Part shown: piece after piece, positions 7,246-13,798 of the stretch
How the letters are laid out: each line of letters starts with the position of its first letter
Numbering within the stretch: the stretch's first letter is position 1
Source: an uncultured Burkholderiales bacterium
GTDB taxonomy: Bacteria > Pseudomonadota > Gammaproteobacteria > Burkholderiales > Burkholderiaceae_C
Direction: 5' to 3'
Length of the DNA: 13,798 nt
Assembly: GCA_903856995.1 (NCBI GenBank)
Contig: CAIODK010000189.1
Span: forward strand, 1 to 13,798
Translations under genes and position numbers: made by a program
The notes under the pieces: generated by a model
Told to the model about the DNA's origin: nothing
The model's database searches: none
What the model saw: only the letters and a program-made list of their open reading frames with translations

Positions 7246-9054
7246 ATGACCGTTAAAAGCTCTATCCCTTCATCCATTCCAAGACGCAAGTTTGATGTGG
7301 TCATCGTCGGAGCCGGCGGCTCTGGCATGCGCGCTTCGTTGCAACTTGCTCGCGCAGGTTTGAACGTTGCTGTTCTGTCCAAAGTGTTCCCCACACGTTC
7401 ACACACCGTGGCGGCGCAAGGCGGCATTGGCGCGTCTTTGGGCAACATGAACGAAGACAACTGGCACTACCACTTCTACGACACCGTCAAAGGCTCCGAC
7501 TGGCTCGGCGACCAAGACGCGATTGAATTCATGTGTCGCGAAGCCCCGAAGGTCGTGTATGACCTCGAGCACATGGGCATGCCTTTCGACCGCAACCCAG
7601 ACGGCACCATTTACCAACGCCCCTTCGGCGGCCACACCGCCAACTACGGCGAAAAGGCTGTAGAGCGCGCTTGCGCGGCGGCTGACCGTACCGGTCATGC
7701 CATGTTGCACACGCTGTACCAACAAAACGTCAAAGCCAAAACCAGCTTCTTCGTCGAGTGGATGGCCCTCGACCTGATCCGCGACGACGCGGGTGATGTG
7801 GTCGGTGTCACCGCCTTAGAGATGGAAACGGGCGAGCTCTACATCATGGAAGCCAAAACCGTGTTGCTGGCCACCGGTGGTGCAGGCCGCATCTTTGCAG
7901 CCTCAACCAACGCGTTCATCAACACAGGCGACGGCCTAGGCATGGCAGCACGCGCTGGCATCCCATTGGAAGACATGGAGTTCTGGCAATTCCACCCCAC
8001 CGGCGTGGCGGGTGCTGGCGTGTTGTTGACCGAAGGCTGCCGCGGTGAAGGCGCTATCTTGCGTAACTGCAATGGCGAGCGCTTCATGGAACGTTATGCC
8101 CCTGCCTACAAAGACTTGGCCCCACGCGACTACGTGTCACGCTGTATGGACCAAGAGATCAAAGAAGGTCGCGGCTGCGGTCCTAACAAGGACTACATCA
8201 ACCTCGACATGACCCACTTGGGCGCAGACACCATCTTGAAACGTTTGCCTTCGGTGTTCGAAATTGGCCACAACTTTGCCAACGTCGACATCACCAAAGA
8301 ACCCATCCCCGTGATCCCCACCATCCATTACCAAATGGGCGGCATCCCGACCAACATCAATGGTCAAGTGGTCACACAAAACGCCAACAACGAAAGCGTT
8401 GTCGTGAACGGTTTGTACGCTGTGGGCGAATGCTCTTGCGTCTCGGTGCACGGTGCTAACCGCTTGGGCACCAACTCTCTGCTCGACTTGTTGGTGTTTG
8501 GCCGCGCAGCGGGCAACCACATCGTTGAGTTCAACCAAAAGAACAAAGAGCACAAGCACCTGCCAGCCAATGCTGCTGACGTGACCTTGGCTCGTTTGGC
8601 TCGCTTGGAAGCCAACCAGACCGGCGAGTACGCACAAGACGTGGCCGACGACATCCGCAACGCGATGCAGTCACACGCCAGTGTGTTCCGCACACAAGCG
8701 TTGATGGACGAAGGCGTCAAGCAAATCGCAGCCTTGCGTGAACGTGTGAACAACATTGGTTTGAAAGACAAATCCAAAGTGTTCAACACCGCACGCATTG
8801 AAGCGTTGGAAGTCGAAAACTTGATCGAGGCTGCACAAGCCACGATCGTGTCAGCAGCCGCTCGCCACGAGAGCCGCGGCGCTCACACCGTGAACGACTA
8901 CGGCGACACCCCCGAGCATCCAAATGGTCGTAACGACCAAGACTGGCACAAGCACACCCTGTGGCACAAAGAAGGCAACCAGCTGACTTACAAGCCCGTG
9001 CAAATGAAGCCTTTGACTGTCGACAGCATCCCGCTGCAGACCCGTACTTTCTGA
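7246..9054 (+). CDS. sdhA: Succinate dehydrogenase flavoprotein subunit
   Basis: Catalytic subunit that oxidises succinate to fumarate and passes electrons via covalent FAD to SdhB, on the cytoplasmic face of the inner membrane. The 602 residues fit the family (E. coli 588). Seen directly: dinucleotide motif VVIVGAGGSGMRA (18-30); SHTVAAQGG with His53 as the covalent FAD attachment site; FHPTG with His250; TEGCRGEG with Glu263; Arg294 in APRDYVSR as the proton-shuttle arginine; His361 in IHYQMGG; and Arg406 in GANRLGTNSLLDLLVFGR. All expected active-site residues are present. GGAGG lies 9 nt before the ATG, and sdhB begins 13 nt after the stop. SdhE, encoded two genes on, is the expected FAD-loading factor. 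Confidence 0.99.
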   Translation: MTVKSSIPSSIPRRKFDVVIVGAGGSGMRASLQLARAGLNVAVLSKVFPTRSHTVAAQGGIGASLGNMNEDNWHYHFYDTVKGSDWLGDQDAIEFMCREAPKVVYDLEHMGMPFDRNPDGTIYQRPFGGHTANYGEKAVERACAAADRTGHAMLHTLYQQNVKAKTSFFVEWMALDLIRDDAGDVVGVTALEMETGELYIMEAKTVLLATGGAGRIFAASTNAFINTGDGLGMAARAGIPLEDMEFWQFHPTGVAGAGVLLTEGCRGEGAILRNCNGERFMERYAPAYKDLAPRDYVSRCMDQEIKEGRGCGPNKDYINLDMTHLGADTILKRLPSVFEIGHNFANVDITKEPIPVIPTIHYQMGGIPTNINGQVVTQNANNESVVVNGLYAVGECSCVSVHGANRLGTNSLLDLLVFGRAAGNHIVEFNQKNKEHKHLPANAADVTLARLARLEANQTGEYAQDVADDIRNAMQSHASVFRTQALMDEGVKQIAALRERVNNIGLKDKSKVFNTARIEALEVENLIEAAQATIVSAAARHESRGAHTVNDYGDTPEHPNGRNDQDWHKHTLWHKEGNQLTYKPVQMKPLTVDSIPLQTRTF

Positions 9055-9067
9055 TCAGGCAAACACC

Positions 9068-9772
9068 ATGACAAAACGCACGTTCCAAATTTATCGTTAC
9101 GACCCAGACACCGACGCCAAGCCCTACATGCAGACCATCGAGGTCGAATTGGATGGAAACGAGCGCATGCTGCTGGACGCTTTGATGAAACTCAAAGCCG
9201 TTGACCCCACCATTTCGTTCCGTCGCTCATGCCGTGAAGGCGTGTGTGGCTCTGACGCCATGAACATCAACGGTAAAAACGGTCTGGCTTGCTTGACCAA
9301 CATGCTCACGTTGCCCAACGTGATCGTGTTGAAGCCCCTGCCAGGTCTGCCTGTGATCCGCGACATGATCGTGGACATGACCCAGTTCTTCAAGCAATAC
9401 CACTCCATCAAACCCTACTTGGTCAACGACACACAAGCGCCTGAAAAAGAGCGCCTGCAGTCACCGGAAGAGCGTGATGAGTTGAACGGCTTGTACGAGT
9501 GCATCTTGTGCGCCAGTTGCTCCACCAGCTGCCCATCGTTCTGGTGGAACCCAGACAAGTTCGTGGGCCCTGCTGGCTTGTTGCAAGCCTATCGCTTCAT
9601 TGCCGATAGCCGCGACGAAGACACCGCTGGGCGTTTGGACAATTTGGAAGACCCTTACCGTCTCTTCCGTTGCCACACCATCATGAACTGCGTCGACGTG
9701 TGCCCCAAGGGTTTGAACCCCACCAAGGCCATCGGCAAGATCAAAGAATTGATGGTTCGTCGCGCGATCTAA
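9068..9772 (+). CDS. sdhB: Succinate dehydrogenase iron-sulphur subunit
   Basis: Electron-transfer subunit carrying three Fe-S clusters between the SdhA flavin and the membrane quinone site. The 234 residues keep every ligand: the [2Fe-2S] cluster by Cys55, Cys60, Asp63 and Cys75 (SCREGVCGSD and GLACL); the [4Fe-4S] cluster by Cys145, Cys148, Cys151 and Cys212; and the [3Fe-4S] cluster by Cys155, Cys202 and Cys208. An Asp rather than Cys as third [2Fe-2S] ligand is the same as in E. coli SdhB. The ribosome site before the ATG is weak (CAGGCAAACACC). The stop is followed 2 nt later by the sdhE start, indicating tight coupling. Confidence 0.99.
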   Translation: MTKRTFQIYRYDPDTDAKPYMQTIEVELDGNERMLLDALMKLKAVDPTISFRRSCREGVCGSDAMNINGKNGLACLTNMLTLPNVIVLKPLPGLPVIRDMIVDMTQFFKQYHSIKPYLVNDTQAPEKERLQSPEERDELNGLYECILCASCSTSCPSFWWNPDKFVGPAGLLQAYRFIADSRDEDTAGRLDNLEDPYRLFRCHTIMNCVDVCPKGLNPTKAIGKIKELMVRRAI

Positions 9773-9774
9773 CG

Positions 9775-10098
9775 ATGAATGCGGACGCTCCATTTCGCGA
9801 CACCTCAGTTGGTGACACGTCGCTGGACGGCGTAGACGGCAAGCAAGCGCTTGACGAACGCGCCCTCAGCAAATTGCACTGGCGTAGCCGGCGCGGCCTG
9901 CTTGAAAACGATTTGTTCATCAAACGGTTTTTCGAGCGGCATGAATCGCACTTAACTGTGGCTCATGCCAGAGGCATGTATGAATTGATGGATTTGTCTG
10001 ACAACGATTTGCTAGACATTTTTTTGCAACGCAAAGATTTACCAGAAAAACCTCTCACAGAAGAAGCGCTCGAAGTGCTGCGTATGTTGAGACACTGA
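9775..10098 (+). CDS. sdhE: FAD assembly factor SdhE (Sdh5 / YgfY family)
   Basis: Small cytoplasmic factor that promotes covalent FAD attachment to SdhA. The 107 residues contain the diagnostic RGLLE motif (RGxxE, 40-44) in SRRGLLENDLFI, then a helical acidic domain (YELMDLSDNDLLDIFLQR) typical of the family. The ATG at 9775 is chosen because it lies 2 nt after the sdhB stop. A longer frame reading back into sdhB exists but its extra residues are only the shifted sdhB reading. The first 30 residues are an acidic, poorly conserved-looking extension beyond the roughly 80-90-residue core. Initiation probably depends on coupling to sdhB, since no good ribosome site is visible. gltA follows after 37 nt. 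Confidence 0.95.
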   Translation: MNADAPFRDTSVGDTSLDGVDGKQALDERALSKLHWRSRRGLLENDLFIKRFFERHESHLTVAHARGMYELMDLSDNDLLDIFLQRKDLPEKPLTEEALEVLRMLRH

Positions 10099-10135
10099 AC
10101 CGACCACCGCTTTTAAAAGACATTTAGGAATCACT

Positions 10136-11449
<1,314 letters not shown>

Positions 11450-11460
11450 TTGCCCCGCCC

Positions 11461-11481
11461 TGTCGCGAACCCCTCGCGACA
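11461..11481. repeat. Perfect 8-bp inverted repeat in the gltA 3' region
   Basis: TGTCGCGA (11461-11468) and TCGCGACA (11474-11481) are exact reverse complements around a 5-nt ACCCC loop. It lies 12 nt after the gltA stop and 4 nt before the terminator stem. It has no T-tract of its own, so it may be an mRNA-stabilising stem or a protein site rather than a second terminator. Confidence 0.75.
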
Positions 11482-11485
11482 TGCC

Positions 11486-11521
11486 AAAGCCCCGAATGTG
11501 ACAGCACATGCGGGGCTTTTT
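11486..11521 (+). terminator. Intrinsic terminator of the sdh-gltA operon
   Basis: AAAGCCCCG (11486-11494) pairs with CGGGGCTTT (11511-11519). After one A/G mismatch, ATGTG pairs with CACAT around an ACAG loop, and the stem is followed by a run of five T (11517-11521). It is a strong rho-independent terminator for rightward transcription, ending the sdhCDABE-gltA unit. Confidence 0.92.
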
Positions 11522-11557
11522 CATTGACACACCATCACAGTGGTAGGCTCTCGCGCT

Positions 11558-11941
11558 ATGAGCTCAGTTACGTTTTTAAACACCCCCGAAGCCCTGCGCG
11601 AATTAGCAGACCAAACCCATTCGCCTTGCCAATGCAGCCTGCAACGCTGCGCCGGCTGGGACAGCGTCAACGACACCGAATGGCCAACGGCCCACATGCA
11701 ACACGTCGCGACCTTGCGCGACCCAGAGGTGCATGAACCCACCTTTGAAGAACACCACCCCCAGGGCACGCGCTACGACTCAGCCGATGCGCCCGTGGCT
11801 TTGAAGTTCTTTCCCTACAACCGTTGCGAGGTCTTTGCCTGCACCCGTTGCCAACAACACGTCATGCGTTACACCGAATTTGGTGGCTACTACGTGGACC
11901 ACCGCGCGCGCCGATTAGACGCCGCGCACATCAGCGATTAG
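11558..11941 (+). CDS. Conserved-type hypothetical protein with clustered cysteines
   Basis: Function not recognised. Translation from the ATG at 11558 gives 127 residues, with no signal peptide and no membrane segment, so it is probably cytoplasmic. Two cysteine groups stand out: PCQCSLQRC (residues 24-32, three Cys) and RCEVFACTRC (three Cys near residues 93-101). That spacing is compatible with a small zinc site but matches no named finger I know. The C-terminal RYTEFGGYYVDHR is aromatic and looks like a conserved core. A GTG 18 nt upstream (11540) is an alternative start, but ATG is preferred. There is no clear ribosome site; TTGACA at 11524-11529 could be a -35. It lies right after the gltA terminator, so it is a separate unit, and it ends tail to tail with rdgC, overlapping by 4 nt. 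Confidence 0.8.
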   Translation: MSSVTFLNTPEALRELADQTHSPCQCSLQRCAGWDSVNDTEWPTAHMQHVATLRDPEVHEPTFEEHHPQGTRYDSADAPVALKFFPYNRCEVFACTRCQQHVMRYTEFGGYYVDHRARRLDAAHISD

Positions 11942-12834
11942 GCCAACACCATCTCGCCACCCAAGGCCTCAAACAAGTCCGGCAAGAGCTTGCGTAGCTC
12001 GCCCGTCGCGATGGCCACATCGGCGTCAAAACCCTCATCCTTCTCGGCGGACGTGCCTTCAAACACACCCTCCAAAAACGTGATCTTTTTCAGCTGCAAC
12101 GCCTCGGTCAAAGAGAACGACACGCGCCCTTCCCACGTCAACGCCAAGCGCGTAGGCAGCTTGCCACCTTCGACGTGCTGCTTCACCTCATCCGTGTCGA
12201 GCGGGTGGCGCACGTAACGCACCACCGACTTTGATTCGTCCGCTGCCTTCAGCTCGCACTCGCGGTCCACACTGAACGCGGCAGGCGACTCTTGCGTCAT
12301 CAGCCAAGATGCCATGGCGGATTGGGGCGACATCTGCGTATTGATCAACGTCACACTCAAGCCTGCCAGCGACCTGACCAGCATCGTCACCACCTCATCG
12401 GCTTTGGCTTGGCTACCGGCGTCCATCACCAACAGTTGGCTCGTGGTGTCAATCCACACCAACACCGAAGCCTCTTTGCTGAAAGCCATGGGCATCAAAG
12501 ACATCTTCACGTCCTCTTTGATCTCCTTCATCTCTTTCTTGCCAGGCTTGCGGCCCGTGGCAGATTCGATATCAGCGCTGCGCTCTTTGGCCTTGCGCGT
12601 CACCACCGAGCCGGGCACGCCCTTGGTCTCGATCTTGAGCTTCAAGATGCGCTGGCCACCCACCGCCTCCACCAACGGGCCATGGGCCTCGCCACGCGGC
12701 TCAACCCAGCCAATCGCCTTTTCTTGGCTCGCACCGCAGGGCACGAAACGCTCGGCGTCTAGCGCCTCTTCGATTTGCGCCAAAGTAGGGCTCCAGCCCT
12801 CGCCGATTCGATACACCATCACGTTTTTGAACAC
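11938..12834 (-). CDS. rdgC: Recombination-associated protein RdgC
   Basis: RdgC forms a ring-shaped dimer on double-stranded DNA and limits RecA loading; in Neisseria it affects pilin variation. The 298 residues match the family length (E. coli 303). Seen: the N-terminal MFKNVMVYRIG, FVPCGASQEKAIGWVEPRG (about 31-49), the lysine-rich central ATGRKPGKKEMKEIKEDV, and the C-terminal FEALGGEMVLA. The start is GTG at 12834 with AAAGG about 6-7 nt upstream; no better start is visible. Its stop codon shares the tetranucleotide TTAG with the stop of the convergent gene to the left. The leader contains a terminator-like hairpin (12868-12896), suggesting regulation by attenuation. Confidence 0.96.
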   Translation of the reverse strand: MFKNVMVYRIGEGWSPTLAQIEEALDAERFVPCGASQEKAIGWVEPRGEAHGPLVEAVGGQRILKLKIETKGVPGSVVTRKAKERSADIESATGRKPGKKEMKEIKEDVKMSLMPMAFSKEASVLVWIDTTSQLLVMDAGSQAKADEVVTMLVRSLAGLSVTLINTQMSPQSAMASWLMTQESPAAFSVDRECELKAADESKSVVRYVRHPLDTDEVKQHVEGGKLPTRLALTWEGRVSFSLTEALQLKKITFLEGVFEGTSAEKDEGFDADVAIATGELRKLLPDLFEALGGEMVLA

Positions 12835-12854
12835 GAGTCGCCTTTAGTTTTCAG

Positions 12855-12896
12855 CTCTTGCTGCCATAAAAAAAGCCAACCGCAAGAGTTGGCTTT
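12855..12896 (-). terminator. Terminator-like hairpin in the rdgC leader (possible attenuator)
   Basis: On the minus strand AAAGCCAAC (12896-12888) pairs perfectly with GTTGGCTTT (12880-12872) around a 7-nt loop, and a T-run (12874-12868) follows: a complete intrinsic terminator. It lies only about 34 nt before the rdgC start and downstream of the candidate rdgC -10. The loop plus one stem base (CTCTTGC on the minus strand, 12888-12882) is the exact complement of GCAAGAG (12861-12855) just beyond the T-run. An alternative fold or pseudoknot that would disturb the terminator is therefore possible. It could otherwise simply block transcription arriving from the right. Confidence 0.7.
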
Positions 12897-12909
12897 GGAA
12901 GTTGGGTTC

Positions 12910-12915
12910 ATTTTA
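12910..12915 (-). promoter_or_regulatory. Candidate -10 element of rdgC
   Basis: TAAAAT on the minus strand matches five of six consensus bases, but no good -35 is found at 16-18 nt. A start near 12903 would place the terminator-like hairpin at the very 5' end of a leader of about 70 nt. Confidence 0.35.
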
Positions 12916-12970
12916 CCGTGAGCCACTCGGGATAAATCGCGACGAGAATTAAGAGAATCGGAGAGTACTG

Positions 12971-13471
12971 ATGAACACCCATTTACTTCGCGCACTGCTA
13001 TGGCTAGCCTGCCTGCTAGCAGCCCTCCCCACCCACGCCCAACAAGGCGACTGCGGCTTTATTCAAAACCCAGATCGCCAAGCCTATTGCCGAGCCATCA
13101 GCGGGGGCGGCTCTAGCCACTGTGGGTTTATTCGCGACAGCGACCTGCAAGCACGCTGCCGTGCTGAAACGGGCGGTGGCAGTGGCCAGTGCGGCTTTAT
13201 CCGCGACCACGACCTGCAGGCCGCTTGCCGCGCCAGTGCAGACCGAGCCAGCCCGTCATCTGGCAGCTCTGGCCAATGCGGGTTCATTCAAAACCCCGAC
13301 AAGCAAGCGTATTGCCGCGCCACATCTGGCGGGGGTAGCGGCCAGTGTGGGTTTATCCGCGACAGTGACCTGCAAGCCATGTGCCGCGCAGAAACAGGTG
13401 GCGGCAGCGGCCAATGCGGTTTTATTCGCGACCACGACATGCAGGCAGCCTGCAGAGCCAAAACGCGCTAA
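12971..13471 (+). CDS. Exported protein of six C-X11-C repeats, unknown function
   Basis: I do not recognise a family. The 166 residues start with a Sec signal peptide (hydrophobic 5-19, cleavage expected after THA at 21-23). The rest is six copies of a motif CGFI[QR][ND]xDxQAxCRA at residues 28-42, 51-65, 74-88, 103-117, 126-140 and 149-163, joined by Gly/Ser-rich linkers. Each repeat has two cysteines 12 positions apart, giving 12 in the mature protein and suggesting one disulphide per repeat in the periplasm. Repeats 1-3 and 4-6 have the same variant order (QNPD, RDSD, RDHD), so a triplet was duplicated with a period of 75 residues. GGAGAG (12960-12965) sits 5 nt before the ATG, an excellent ribosome site. 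The 3' end is overlapped on the other strand by the decayed helicase frame. A secreted cysteine-knot-like or binding repeat protein is possible; no function is claimed. Confidence 0.85.
   Translation: MNTHLLRALLWLACLLAALPTHAQQGDCGFIQNPDRQAYCRAISGGGSSHCGFIRDSDLQARCRAETGGGSGQCGFIRDHDLQAACRASADRASPSSGSSGQCGFIQNPDKQAYCRATSGGGSGQCGFIRDSDLQAMCRAETGGGSGQCGFIRDHDMQAACRAKTR
13052..13459 (+). repeat. In-gene tandem repeats (69-nt unit, 225-nt duplicated triplet)
   Basis: The DNA encoding the six C-X11-C motifs repeats mostly every 69 nt, with one 87-nt interval between copies 3 and 4. The block from 13052 is repeated from 13277. Many differences between copies are at third codon positions, for example tgcggcttt against tgcgggttc, suggesting an old duplication held by selection on the protein rather than a recent slippage array. 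Confidence 0.85.
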
Positions 13472-13798
13472 TGAGTTCAAGCGGTAGCGTCAAACTGCGG
13501 CATGAGAAATGTCTAGAGGTTTGGGGGAATGCCATAACGATTTGCTTTGCTCTTGCAATCGCGCCTAAAGCGTCCTCAGGCTTTACCTGACTTGCCTCGT
13601 CAATGATGACCAAATCAAACATCAAAGAACCGGGGGGAATGAATTGCGCCACGGATAGTGGACTCATCAAGAAGACAGGTTTCATTTGCTGAATTGCCAA
13701 ACCTGCTTCCTTGAGTAGTTTGCGAACTGAACGATGGTTTCTCTTTTTATTCAATTCTTGGCGAATCACGCCCATTTCACCCCCGCTGCCGGACGGTC
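13422..13798 (-). pseudogene. Truncated UPF1-like superfamily 1 helicase, cut by window edge
   Basis: The open frame enters from the right edge (13798) and runs to a TAA at 13422-13424; the ATG at 13775 is probably internal. The segment KPVFLMSPLSVAQFIPPGS then FDLVIIDEASQV (motif II, Walker B, with the DEASQ form typical of UPF1/AAA_11-AAA_12-like SF1 helicases) and KPEDALGAIARAKQIV is clearly helicase. The next element should be the GDxxQLPPT motif III. Instead the frame reads MAFPQTSRHF (about 13535-13506), as if some five codons were lost. It then becomes sequence antisense to the neighbouring repeat gene, with no helicase character. Everything after motif III is absent, so the gene cannot make a working helicase. 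Relatives are large proteins, often with DUF4011 and nuclease domains and linked to antiphage defence. GC is about 49% here against about 60% nearby. Confidence 0.8.

Noticed and set aside
8137..8843. Overlapping minus-strand open frames inside sdhA
   Set aside because: Shadow frames of sdhA with no start signals; sdhA is continuous and has all active-site residues.
9670..9774. Upstream extension of the sdhE frame into sdhB
   Set aside because: The 35 extra residues are an out-of-frame reading of the SdhB C-terminus; the ATG at 9775, 2 nt after the sdhB stop, is the natural start.
13052..13459. Regular ~69-nt spacing considered as a CRISPR-like array
   Set aside because: The repeats are coding, contiguous and diverge at third codon positions, and there are no unique spacers between short identical repeats.
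13016..13480. Several open frames on both strands across the repeat gene
   Set aside because: The repeat structure keeps multiple frames open; only the frame from 12971 has a signal peptide, ribosome site and regular cysteines.

Overview
The window looks like a chromosomal segment of a betaproteobacterium, most likely family Comamonadaceae (Limnohabitans/Rhodoferax-like). This is an inference from gene order, protein character and a GC content near 55-60% in the core genes; no database search was run. About 80% of it is a compact tricarboxylic acid (TCA) cycle locus built as two divergent operons around a shared control region.

Left arm, minus strand, transcribed from about 5.46 kb down to an intrinsic terminator at 8-41: mdh (malate dehydrogenase), a CitE-like HpcH/HpaI-family lyase, a small exported protein of unknown function, and acnB (aconitase B). 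Gaps are 12-38 nt, so these four genes probably form one transcription unit. Right arm, plus strand: a GntR/UTRA-family regulator, then sdhC-sdhD-sdhA-sdhB-sdhE (succinate dehydrogenase, complex II, plus its FAD assembly factor) and gltA (citrate synthase), closed by a strong intrinsic terminator at 11486-11521. Together the products run malate to oxaloacetate (Mdh), to citrate (GltA), to isocitrate (AcnB), and succinate to fumarate with electrons passed to quinone (Sdh). The regulator sits exactly between the arms, and the 146-nt gap before it holds a good mdh promoter, a plausible gntR promoter sharing its -35 region, and an imperfect palindrome over the mdh -10. It is the natural candidate for control of both arms.

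Beyond gltA the content changes. There is a small cysteine-rich conserved-type hypothetical gene (11558-11941) that meets rdgC (minus strand, RecA-modulating DNA-binding protein) tail to tail with both stop codons inside one TTAG. The rdgC leader contains an intrinsic-terminator hairpin whose loop is complementary to sequence just after the U-tract, suggesting attenuation or a pseudoknot. Then comes an exported protein made almost entirely of six C-X11-C repeats arranged as a duplicated triplet (12971-13471), which is the most novel-looking gene here. The right edge holds a minus-strand fragment of a UPF1-like superfamily 1 helicase: motif II is intact, then homology collapses at motif III, leaving a frame that runs antisense into the repeat gene. 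GC falls to about 49% there (hand count over 13561-13798), consistent with a decayed accessory or defence gene next to the core locus. No tRNA, rRNA, CRISPR array or intact insertion sequence was seen.
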